Assembly: GCA_012519845.1 (NCBI GenBank)
Contig: JAAYPK010000005.1
Coordinates: forward strand, 1-64,000
From: Clostridiales bacterium
Lineage (GTDB): Bacteria; Bacillota; Clostridia; Clostridiales; Clostridiaceae
Reading direction: 5' to 3'
Length of the DNA: 64,000 nucleotides
Each line of letters starts with the position of its first letter. Position 1 is the stretch's first letter. Below are positions 1 through 7,097 of the stretch, one piece after another. The notes under the pieces are model-generated. The model saw only the letters and a list, made by a program, of their open reading frames with translations, was not told the origin of the DNA and made no database searches. The position numbers and the translations under genes were made by a program.

Positions 1-489
1 TATTAATAAACTCTTTTTTAATATTATTATACTTTTACTTTGAACACAATTTATAATCTGCCAAATTATAAAACTTAAAGAAAATATATTTATTAATAAA
101 ATACTACAATTTCCTATACTTTTAATATGCAGATGATGTATTGCAATAAAATCTTCATTATAAAATCTAATAAAAATGAAAGTAATAACTAGTAAAAGAG
201 TTGAAAATATATATCCAAACAATGAAGCTTTAAGTAAATTATTAAATTTAAATTTAGGAGTAAATGGTCCAAATTCTTTAGATATAGAATTACTATCTCC
301 AAAATCTAAAAGTGCTTTTTCTAACGCTTCCTCTTCCTTTAAATTTTGGTCTATTAATTCATTCGTTTTATCAATTATATGTGCCTTCATTTCTTCTTGA
401 ATATCTGATAAATTTTTATCATATTCACATACTGACATGGATACTTTTTTTACATATTTATTTATTGCTTTTATTGTTGTCTTTTTCAA
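1..489 (-). CDS. HAAS/DUF1700-like membrane protein, 3' truncated by window edge
   Basis: The frame stays open for 163 codons from a TTG start to the window edge. The start is chosen because AGGAG lies 8 nt upstream, overlapping the stop codon of the PadR gene. The first 85 or so residues are charged and helical, with an EEMKAHI...EEEALEKAL...FG pattern typical of the short N-terminal helical domain found in PadR-partner membrane proteins. Hydrophobic segments lie at about residues 88-108 and 125-147. Family knowledge: such proteins are usually encoded directly after a PadR repressor and are its likely target. The function is unknown and the family assignment is by pattern only. Confidence 0.7.
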   Translation of the reverse strand, partial: MKKTTIKAINKYVKKVSMSVCEYDKNLSDIQEEMKAHIIDKTNELIDQNLKEEEALEKALLDFGDSNSISKEFGPFTPKFKFNNLLKASLFGYIFSTLLLVITFIFIRFYNEDFIAIHHLHIKSIGNCSILLINIFSLSFIIWQIINCVQSKSIIILKKSLLI

Positions 490-500
490 TATTATCACTC

Positions 501-827
501 CTAAATTCTTTTTATTAATTCTGATAAATATTCTAAAGTGCTTTCTTTTTCTTCTAGATATATAATTCCTTCTGTTGTGATTTTATAATATTTTCTCTTC
601 CTTACTTCATCATTTGAATCTTTCCAGTAATTTTCTAAATATTTATTAGAAGTTAACCTCTTCAATGCAAGATATAATGTACCCTCCTTAATTTCATATT
701 GTCCATTATTTAAATCATTAATCTCTTTTGCTAATTTATACCCATATATTTCTTTACTATTTCTTATAATTTTAAGAATTAAAATATCAATTATTCCTTT
801 TAAAATTTCTTTATCTATTTGTTTCAT
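501..827 (-). CDS. PadR family transcriptional regulator
   Basis: This 108-residue protein is the usual size for the short PadR class. It has an N-terminal winged helix (YGYKLAKEIN, then EGTLYLALKRL) and a short C-terminal dimerisation helix. PadR proteins are DNA-binding repressors that often regulate their own operon and respond to small molecules or envelope stress. The ATG at 827 is preceded by AGGATGTGG. The next gene starts 11 nt after the stop with its ribosome binding site inside the stop region, so the pair is co-transcribed and probably autoregulated. The ligand cannot be told from sequence. Confidence 0.9.
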   Translation of the reverse strand: MKQIDKEILKGIIDILILKIIRNSKEIYGYKLAKEINDLNNGQYEIKEGTLYLALKRLTSNKYLENYWKDSNDEVRKRKYYKITTEGIIYLEEKESTLEYLSELIKRI

Positions 828-1113
828 TAATCCACATCCTATATTTTTAATTATACATTGTATTACTAGGTATATACATATATTATATCAATATCCATAT
901 GTTTACAAGTATTTCTTCATTAAAATGCTATTTATATTTGAACAATCTGTTTCAGATGGAATAGAACCTGCCATAAAGATGGCATAAAAAAAGATGACTC
1001 CTATTCAATACAGAAATCACCTTCTTTATATTTTGAAAGTTACATATAAATAGTTTAATATATAATTTTTTTAGTGCCAAATGATTTTCTTGCATCTCCC
1101 TTAGTGAAATAAT

Positions 1114-1818
1114 TTATTTCTTTCTTGATACAGATTTTTTTATTTCTTGAACAAACTTATCTTTTTTAAGTTCCTTATACGCATCCTTGAATTCTTTATT
1201 CAATTGTACATCATCATTTGTTAATTTAAATCTACCTTGATATGCACCTGTTACAAGATATCTATTGTTTTCATAAGTCAAAAATAATATTAGTTTATCT
1301 CCAGTCTTAAAATTATCAAGGCCATTAACTTTTTGCTCTATTTTTTCCGAACTTACATTATTATCTATTGTCCCAAATTTCTCCTTTATAATTGCCATAT
1401 TATATTTTTTTGCATCTTCTCCTTCAATTGTTCCGCCCATAAAACTTATACTAATTACATCATTAGGTACTAAGGTTCCATAAATGCTATTTGTAATTTT
1501 AATTTCAGTGTTAGTATAAATACCAAATGTATCATAGGTAATTTTAGCATCTTGGATTTCACCTTCAATTATTATATTAGAATCTTTAGCTAAATCATCA
1601 ATACTCTTATACTCTTTAACAACATCTAAGGTAGTTTCTATATCTAATTTTTCTGACGTTTCAGCAAGTTCTAATTTATCTGTATCTTCATTTGCTTCTA
1701 GACTATTAGCATCTACATTACTTTCAACTGGATTATCGGTAGTTATTTCTTTACCACAACCAGCGATAAGAACTAAAACACTTAACCCCAAAACTGTAAT
1801 TAACAATTTTTTCCTCAT
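1114..1818 (-). CDS. Secreted lipoprotein, unknown function
   Basis: The 234-residue product has a lipoprotein signal: a positive start, a hydrophobic run and the lipobox LIAGC with Cys21. Residues 25-65 are acidic and linker-like, followed by a folded-looking domain rich in beta strands (GEIQDAKITYDTFGIYTN, then SISFMGGTIEG). I do not recognise a named enzyme family. It starts 33 nt after the stop of the metalloprotease gene upstream and no terminator separates them, so the two are probably one transcript. A role next to the protease, such as substrate, inhibitor or chaperone, is inference only. Confidence 0.8.
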   Translation of the reverse strand: MRKKLLITVLGLSVLVLIAGCGKEITTDNPVESNVDANSLEANEDTDKLELAETSEKLDIETTLDVVKEYKSIDDLAKDSNIIIEGEIQDAKITYDTFGIYTNTEIKITNSIYGTLVPNDVISISFMGGTIEGEDAKKYNMAIIKEKFGTIDNNVSSEKIEQKVNGLDNFKTGDKLILFLTYENNRYLVTGAYQGRFKLTNDDVQLNKEFKDAYKELKKDKFVQEIKKSVSRKK

Positions 1819-1851
1819 AATTTTCCCTCCAATTATTTAATATTTGTATTG

Positions 1852-2505
1852 TTAATATAAATGATTTATACCATTACAGTCATCTACTGTTGGTTTACTA
1901 ACCACTCTTCCGCCACTTAAAGTACACATAAGTACATAAGGAGATGAACTATGACTTAATCCCATAGCATGCCCAAGTTCATGAGCAATTATTCCAATTT
2001 TTGCTGTTGAAACAGCCACTCCATTTGTCTGATAAGTTGTCAATTTGCTAAAAAGATTAGGATTAATTATTATTTTAGACCATCCCCAGTTTTGATATGG
2101 ATTTCCTATATAATTAGGTGATTGTACATTCGTACCATATACATACATATGTGTAACCGCTACAAGGCCGTCATAACTGGTAAATGGTGCAGAATCATAA
2201 TAAACATCAAAAACACTTGCTGATTGAGTTGATGTCTTGGTAATAGAAATTGGTGTTGTTACCCCTATTGATGAAGTTGTATAAACCCAACTATCTACCG
2301 CTTGTCCTACTATTGAAGATAAACTAGAAGCCGATGATGTTACATAGTAATATCTATTACTATATCCATAATTTCCAACTCCACCATTTAGTTTATAATC
2401 GCTAAATGTACTATATGCAGATCCAGAAACTATATTCAATGTAAATATACTAGTAAATATAGTAATATACATAACTAAAGTAAAAATAATTTTTTTTAAT
2501 CTCAT
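1852..2505 (-). CDS. Secreted matrixin-like zinc metalloprotease
   Basis: This 217-residue protein has an N-terminal hydrophobic export signal (about residues 5-30). Near the C-terminus is the extended zinc motif HELGHAMGLSH, with ligands His175, His179 and His185 and catalytic Glu176. A Met follows at 193 (VLMC), consistent with the metzincin Met-turn. The body is rich in Ser, Thr and Tyr, as in extracellular proteins. It is shorter than animal matrixins and lacks a clear pro-domain, but fits bacterial M10-type minimal catalytic domains. It sits directly upstream of a lipoprotein gene. The substrate is unknown; secretion and zinc catalysis are well supported. Confidence 0.88.
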   Translation of the reverse strand: MRLKKIIFTLVMYITIFTSIFTLNIVSGSAYSTFSDYKLNGGVGNYGYSNRYYYVTSSASSLSSIVGQAVDSWVYTTSSIGVTTPISITKTSTQSASVFDVYYDSAPFTSYDGLVAVTHMYVYGTNVQSPNYIGNPYQNWGWSKIIINPNLFSKLTTYQTNGVAVSTAKIGIIAHELGHAMGLSHSSSPYVLMCTLSGGRVVSKPTVDDCNGINHLY

Positions 2506-2866
2506 AATTAATTCCTTCCAATATTGAACAATATTATTATATTTTGTATACGTTTAAATTGTATAATATATTACCATAAATGTAAATATATTATATGTTT
2601 ATAATTTAAATATTTGTTTTAATTTGTAAATTATTTTCTCTGTTACTTACTGATTTATAGCCACTAATTTTTTACAATAAGAAAGAACCTACAAAATGTA
2701 GATTCTTATAATTCTATCTTATATTATTTATATCTCTCGAATATACAAATCCTTTTATTATAACTTTTTACCTTTTTCTAAGCTATCGGAAGGTACAAAT
2801 CAAAAAAAACTGTGTTAACTTCTGCATTTTCATCACCCAAAAATGAGGCTTTATTATCTAGATAAC
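2506..2866. other. Intergenic region, no gene seen
   Basis: This AT-rich stretch precedes the metalloprotease start and presumably holds its promoter. A hairpin (AAGAACCTACA 2683-2693 pairing with TGTAGATTCTT 2697-2707, one mismatch) has only a broken T-run on the minus side, so it may be a weak terminator remnant. I see no plausible ORF with a ribosome binding site. Confidence 0.5.
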
Positions 2867-2867
2867 C

Positions 2868-2907
2868 AAAAAAGCTACAAATCTTATTTCACAAGACTTG
2901 TAGCTTT
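2868..2907 (-). terminator. Rho-independent terminator after tRNA-Glu
   Basis: On the minus strand AAAGCTACAA pairs with TTGTAGCTTT (2898-2907 with 2871-2880), with inner TCTT/AAGA pairing, and a run of T follows. It lies 3 nt beyond the tRNA 3' end. Confidence 0.85.
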
Positions 2908-2910
2908 ATA

Positions 2911-2985
2911 TGGTAGTCCATAGGGGAATTGAACCCCTGACTCCACCGTGAGAGGGTGGCATCTTAACCACTTGACCAATGGACC
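2911..2985 (-). tRNA. tRNA-Glu (anticodon CTC)
   Basis: The 75-nt minus-strand sequence folds as a full cloverleaf. The acceptor is GGTCCAT paired with ATGGACT (one G-U pair). The D arm contains TGGTCAAGTGGTTAA. The anticodon stem CCACC/GGTGG holds the loop CTCTCAC, giving anticodon CTC. The T arm is AGGGG TTCAATT CCCCT. The 3' CCA is encoded. CTC reads GAG, the minor glutamate codon in an AT-rich genome. It has its own terminator and is not in a visible tRNA cluster. Confidence 0.97.
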
Positions 2986-3028
2986 AGAACATTTGCTATT
3001 ATATCACATATAGAGAAAATAGTAACAC

Positions 3029-3967
3029 CTATTTTCTCCTATTATTCTTAATTAATTCAGCATTTTCAATAAATTCATGGCAAATGCTCTCATATTCTGC
3101 TTTTTTCATACTGTAGGCACACATATGATCTGCTCCTGGAACAATAAACAATTTATCATTTTTATTTTTTCTTACATCATACATTTTCTTAGCCATACTG
3201 CATGGCACACAAGTATCTTTATCTCCATGAATAAATAAAATAGGTGCTTTACACTTTTTAATATCCTTTATTGGATGTACATCATTTAAACTAAAGCCAA
3301 CTCTCTTTTTTATTTTATGATTTAATAACAAATATACTGAATTTAAAGGTACCCATTTAACAAGTTTTATCTGATATTTTATTATTTCTTTACCACTTGA
3401 ATATCCGCAGTCTTCAATAATAAAATCAACTTTGTCATTTTTAGCTCCACACATTAATACAGTAGCTCCTCCTAAGGATTGTCCATGAAGGCCTAAAAAT
3501 AATTCTTCACCTTTTCGTCTATATAAAAAATTAATCCATCTTGAAACATCATCCTGTTCATAATATCCATAGCTTGGATAAGTGCCTTGACTATTTCCAT
3601 GTGCTCTTTGATCTATAAGTAAGACATTAAACCCTTCTTTAATAAAAAACCTTACATAACTCATATCAATATGATTATTTGCTGTATATCCATGAACTAA
3701 AATAATATATCTATTTGATTCAGGATACTTTTCAATTAAGTATCCTTTTAATAGAATTCCATCTAATGAGTTTAATGATACTTCTTCTCTAGTTACTTCT
3801 TTATAAATATCTAAATCAAGTACATTTTTCTTCTTTAGATACGCATATGCTTCTTCTTCTGTTTTTTTATGCTTATTAAAGGCTTTATTAAAGGCATATT
3901 CACTAATATAATTTATTATTGTTGAAAAAATTACTGCTAAAGTCAAAATAATTATAATTGTAATCAT
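3029..3967 (-). CDS. Membrane-anchored alpha/beta hydrolase (BAAT/DAP2-like)
   Basis: The 312-residue protein begins with an N-terminal membrane segment (about residues 2-22) and then a serine-hydrolase fold. Visible landmarks are the oxyanion-region HGYT at about residue 92, the nucleophile elbow HGQSLGG with Ser164, the acid in HGDKDTCVP (Asp251) and His281 in GADHMCAY. Families with this pattern hydrolyse esters, peptides or acyl groups at the membrane, and the natural substrate cannot be assigned. The gene stands alone between a tRNA and a damaged small ORF. No terminator was seen directly after its stop at 3029. Confidence 0.88.
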   Translation of the reverse strand: MITIIIILTLAVIFSTIINYISEYAFNKAFNKHKKTEEEAYAYLKKKNVLDLDIYKEVTREEVSLNSLDGILLKGYLIEKYPESNRYIILVHGYTANNHIDMSYVRFFIKEGFNVLLIDQRAHGNSQGTYPSYGYYEQDDVSRWINFLYRRKGEELFLGLHGQSLGGATVLMCGAKNDKVDFIIEDCGYSSGKEIIKYQIKLVKWVPLNSVYLLLNHKIKKRVGFSLNDVHPIKDIKKCKAPILFIHGDKDTCVPCSMAKKMYDVRKNKNDKLFIVPGADHMCAYSMKKAEYESICHEFIENAELIKNNRRK

Positions 3968-4000
3968 ACTTTTAATCTCCTAAAAATTATTTCTATAATT

Positions 4001-4037
4001 AAAAAAGAGTAGCTAAATACATCTTAATTGCTACTCT
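4001..4037 (-). terminator. Terminator downstream of the small broken gene
   Basis: AGAGTAGC (4006-4013) pairs with GCTACTCT (4030-4037) around a 16-nt loop, followed on the minus strand by six T (4001-4006). It is 40 nt after the stop of the damaged small ORF, which suggests that ORF was a real transcription unit. Confidence 0.75.
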
Positions 4038-4078
4038 CTAGTGTTTTTCACTGGAAACCATATTTTTTTCCCTTCCAC

Positions 4079-4225
4079 CTAAGCTTGTAATTTTTCAGCT
4101 AAGGCTTTTAATTCATCAAAAGATAATGTAGACAAGTACTCTCTAGTAATATTGTTGTTATTTTTTTCCTACTTAAAGTAAGAATAGTACTTACATACAT
4201 TTCTCTATAATCTTTTACTGCCATG
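4079..4225 (-). pseudogene. Small ORF (about 48 aa) apparently disrupted by indels and a stop
   Basis: An ATG at 4225 follows a strong ribosome binding site (AAGGTGGTG, 6 nt spacing). The first 8 codons read MAVKDYRE. In the same frame a TAG then interrupts at codon 19. The +1 frame between reads MYVSTILTLSRKK, which looks protein-like, and the original frame after the stop reads NNNNITREYLSTLSFDELKA up to a TAG at 4079. An extra A after GAA, and one A too few in a run of seven, would join these pieces into one 48-residue helical protein. A terminator follows. It could be a decayed gene, a sequencing artefact in A-runs, or slippage control. I do not recognise the family. Confidence 0.45.
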
Positions 4226-4343
4226 TTTTTCACCACCTTTATATTTATTGTATGTAAATAATATAATTTTGACTATTACATTATAACATAAAATTCTGAC
4301 TTTTGAAATTTTTTTCACAACAAACTTTCAATTTACAATGAAA

Positions 4344-4390
4344 ATATAAAAAGGTGTATTAATTTGAATTCTTCAAATTAATACACCTTT
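4344..4390 (-). terminator. Terminator of the amino-acid ABC transporter operon
   Basis: A perfect 19-bp stem (4350-4368 with 4372-4390, 3-nt loop) is followed on the minus strand by TTTTTATATTTT. It begins 10 nt past the stop of the ATPase gene. Confidence 0.93.
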
Positions 4391-4400
4391 GTACCATATA

Positions 4401-5129
4401 TTATCTATTAATTACTTTTCCTAAAAATGCTCTTGTTCTTTCATGAGTTGGATGCTCAAATACTTCTTCTGGAGTACCTTCTTCTACAATATTTCCATCT
4501 GCCATGAAAATTACTCTATCAGATACATCCTTTGCAAAGCCCATTTCATGAGTTACAACTACCATAGTCATTCCTTCTTTTGCAAGTTTTTTCATTACCT
4601 CAAGTACTTCCCCAACCATTTCAGGATCTAAGGCAGAAGTTGGTTCATCAAATAGAATTACCTTCGGATTCATAGCTAAAGCTCTGGCAATTGCCACACG
4701 TTGCTTTTGTCCACCTGAAAGCTGTGCAGGATAATTATCTGACTTACTGCTTAAACCTACTCTTTCAAGAAGTTCAAGACCTTTCTTTTTAGCCTCGCCT
4801 TCACTCATTAGTTTTAGTTTTGTAGGTGCAAGTGTTACATTTTGTAATATAGTCAAATGTGGAAATAAGTTAAAATGTTGAAATACCATCCCAATTTGTT
4901 GTCTCATTTTATCAATATTTGTACTAGGATCCATAATATCAATTCCATTAACTTTTATACTACCATCTGTAGGCTTTTCTAAGCGATTAATACATCTTAA
5001 AAAAGTACTTTTTCCCGAACCTGAAGGACCAATAACAACTACACATTCTCCTTCTTTTATATGACAATTAACTCCATTTAAAACTTCTAAATCACCGTAG
5101 CTTTTCTTCAAATTATTAACGTATATCAC
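4401..5129 (-). CDS. Polar amino acid ABC transporter ATP-binding protein (GlnQ type)
   Basis: The 242-residue nucleotide-binding subunit powers amino-acid import. Walker A is GPSGSGKST (residues 34-42), followed by the Q-loop [12 protein letters not shown], the ABC signature LSGGQKQR, Walker [13 protein letters not shown] and the switch His in VVTHE. Length and motifs match the PAAT family of histidine, glutamine or arginine ATPases. The start is a GTG at 5127-5129, ten nt after AGGAGG. It overlaps the upstream permease gene by 14 nt, so translation is coupled. The partner is the fused receptor-permease encoded just upstream. Substrate specificity cannot be fixed from the ATPase. Confidence 0.95.
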   Translation of the reverse strand: MIYVNNLKKSYGDLEVLNGVNCHIKEGECVVVIGPSGSGKSTFLRCINRLEKPTDGSIKVNGIDIMDPSTNIDKMRQQIGMVFQHFNLFPHLTILQNVTLAPTKLKLMSEGEAKKKGLELLERVGLSSKSDNYPAQLSGGQKQRVAIARALAMNPKVILFDEPTSALDPEMVGEVLEVMKKLAKEGMTMVVVTHEMGFAKDVSDRVIFMADGNIVEEGTPEEVFEHPTHERTRAFLGKVINR

Positions 5130-6615
5130 TTTTACGTAACCTCCTCTCCATTATTAAAAGTAACTTAGTCATAATCTTAACTATAACATAGTAAATTATT
5201 GCTATTGCTATAAGAGGTAAGAAAGTTTCGTAAGTTCTTGAAATAATAAAATCAGCTGCTTTTGTTAAATCAACTATTGCTACATATCCAACAATTGATG
5301 TTTCTTTTACTAATGTTATCATTTCATTTCCTAAAGCAGGCAATATATTTTTAATTGCTTGAGGCATTATAATGTACCTCATAGTTTCTCCATAAGAAAA
5401 ACCTAATGAACGTCCACCTTCCATTTGGCCATGATCTACGGCCATAATTCCTGCCCTAATATTTTCAGCTACATATGCACCACTATTAATACCAAAGGTA
5501 ATAACTGCTGCTACTATGCCCATGTTATTTTTGAATATAATCATATATATTATTAATAATTGTACCATAACTGGTGTTCCACGCAATACATCTATATAAA
5601 TGTTTGCAATTCTTGAAAGAATAGTTTTTCTTCCTTTTCTTGTTTCTGTTAGCTTCATTAAAGCAACAACAAATCCAATTACAATTCCTAAACATACTGC
5701 AAGGGCAGAAATCCCAAGTGTAACGCCAATACCCTTTAGTAATAATTCATATCCTTTAGTATCTATAAAAACAAATTTCACTTTATTTATGAAATTAACA
5801 AAAACATTATCAGATTTTTCTTGTGTTTCTGACACTGCACCGTTAATATACTCATTAACTAATTCATCAAATTTTCCATTTGCTTTAACTTTTTCTAAAC
5901 CTGTATTTATATCCTTTAGTAATTCACTATTACCTTTACCTACTGCTATAGCATACTCTTCTGTAGTTGAAGTATCTTGTACCAATTTTAATGTATCGCT
6001 ATTTTTGTTTACAAAGTTTTTAGCTGGGTTCTCATCGATTACAACAGCATCTACTCCACCATTTTGAAGTTCTATTATAGCATCTGATCCTTTTTTAAAT
6101 CTTTTTACAGTAGCTTCTTTTATAATTTCATTATCATCACCAGGAGTTACAATTATGTCTCCAGTTGTTCCTTCTTGAACTGCAATTTTCTTTCCATTTA
6201 ATTCTTCTAGAGAAGTAATATTGCTATTCTGAGGAATAATTATTGATTGAGTTGCTGTATAATAACTGTCAGAAAAATCTACAGTTTGCTTTCTTTCATC
6301 AGTAATTGTCATTCCTGCTATTACTGCATCCAATCCTCCAGTCTTTAAAGATGCTGTTAAGGATTTAAATTCCATATTGGTAAATTGTATATTATACCCC
6401 ATTTCTTGTCCTATAGCTTTCATTAAAGCTACATCAAATCCGTCCACTTCTCCACTATCATTCATATACTCGAATGGTGGAAATTCTGCATTTGTACCTA
6501 CTTTTATTGTTTTGTCAAAGTTATCATTAGTCTTGCTACTACACCCTAAAAATATACTTCCAAAAACAAAAATCAGTAAAAGAATACAGGATTTCTTTAA
6601 TCTCTTTTGCTTCAT
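5116..6615 (-). CDS. Fused amino-acid-binding lipoprotein and permease (PAAT family)
   Basis: The 499-residue protein joins two ABC transporter parts. After a lipoprotein signal (FLGC, Cys25) residues about 36-265 form a family 3 solute-binding domain ([20 protein letters not shown], then [19 protein letters not shown]). Residues about 285-495 form a HisM-like permease with roughly five membrane segments and an EAA loop (GYGETM-like [25 protein letters not shown]). Such fusions are known in Firmicutes and lactic acid bacteria (GlnP-like), where the receptor is tethered to its own channel. GGGAGG precedes the ATG. The domain favours basic or polar amino acids, but this is a family-level guess. 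Confidence 0.93.
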   Translation of the reverse strand: MKQKRLKKSCILLLIFVFGSIFLGCSSKTNDNFDKTIKVGTNAEFPPFEYMNDSGEVDGFDVALMKAIGQEMGYNIQFTNMEFKSLTASLKTGGLDAVIAGMTITDERKQTVDFSDSYYTATQSIIIPQNSNITSLEELNGKKIAVQEGTTGDIIVTPGDDNEIIKEATVKRFKKGSDAIIELQNGGVDAVVIDENPAKNFVNKNSDTLKLVQDTSTTEEYAIAVGKGNSELLKDINTGLEKVKANGKFDELVNEYINGAVSETQEKSDNVFVNFINKVKFVFIDTKGYELLLKGIGVTLGISALAVCLGIVIGFVVALMKLTETRKGRKTILSRIANIYIDVLRGTPVMVQLLIIYMIIFKNNMGIVAAVITFGINSGAYVAENIRAGIMAVDHGQMEGGRSLGFSYGETMRYIIMPQAIKNILPALGNEMITLVKETSIVGYVAIVDLTKAADFIISRTYETFLPLIAIAIIYYVIVKIMTKLLLIMERRLRKSDIR

Positions 6616-6701
6616 AATATTTTGCCTCCCTATAATTTTAACCTATCACTATGACTATTAAAAAACTTAATAATTACTTTATATAAATATGGCTTATCCT
6701 T

Positions 6702-6739
6702 AAAAAAGACAAAAACACTTAAATATTTTTGTCTTTTTT
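6702..6739. terminator. Hairpin with T-rich arms upstream of the ABC operon
   Basis: A14 arm AAAAAAGACAAAAA (6702-6715) pairs perfectly with TTTTTGTCTTTTTT (6726-6739) around a 10-nt loop. It lies 87-124 nt before the start of the receptor-permease gene. It could be a leader attenuator of that operon or a spare terminator for upstream transcription. No T-box, lysine or other aptamer motif is visible around it. Confidence 0.5.
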
Positions 6740-6810
6740 AATTATATAATAATATTCGTTCTTAAGGTTACCATAATAATATTAATTTTGTCAATTTATA
6801 TTATTATATT

Positions 6811-6833
6811 AAAAAAGGATGTTTTAACATCCT
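6811..6833 (-). terminator. Terminator of the protease operon
   Basis: AGGATGTT (6816-6823) pairs with AACATCCT (6826-6833), and the minus strand continues with a run of T. It lies 30 nt beyond the stop of the 76-residue gene. Confidence 0.85.
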
Positions 6834-6862
6834 AAGATGAAATAAAGCATCCTTAATAAATT

Positions 6863-7093
6863 CTATTCTTCTAATAAAATTTTATTCACAATTTCTAATC
6901 TTTCATTTCCCAATACAGTGGCTAATTTCCCATCAATTTTATCATTCTTAAAAAATCTTTCTTCATTTGATTTGGATATTTTTATTATCTTATCCTCTAA
7001 CTTATCATAACTCATTAGATTATCTTGATATAAATCGATTAAGTCCTTTACTGCAGTAGCTAGTTCTTTTGGATTCTTGTAAACTGATCTCAT
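6863..7093 (-). CDS. Small helical protein (resembles TIGR04540 clostridial family)
   Basis: The 76-residue product is charged and mostly helical, without membrane segments or Cys. The N-terminus (MRSVYKNPKELATAVKDLID) and C-terminus (LATVLGNERLEIVNKILLEE) resemble, from memory, a small uncharacterised clostridial family (TIGR04540); this was not checked by search. Its start is 4 nt after the stop of the secreted C1A protease gene, with the ribosome binding site (GGAG) inside that gene, and a terminator follows. The two are therefore one transcript, though a small cytoplasmic protein has no obvious link to a secreted protease. Confidence 0.75.
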   Translation of the reverse strand: MRSVYKNPKELATAVKDLIDLYQDNLMSYDKLEDKIIKISKSNEERFFKNDKIDGKLATVLGNERLEIVNKILLEE

Positions 7094-7097
7094 TTTT

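Noticed and set aside
961..990. Hairpin TGCCAT/ATGGCA as terminator between the lipoprotein and PadR genes
   Set aside because: It has only six base pairs and the T-run is on the wrong side for either neighbouring gene.
6616..6862. T-box or lysine riboswitch upstream of the amino-acid transporter
   Set aside because: No GGTGG-type T-box core, specifier stem, or lysine aptamer segment could be found; only a simple hairpin is present.
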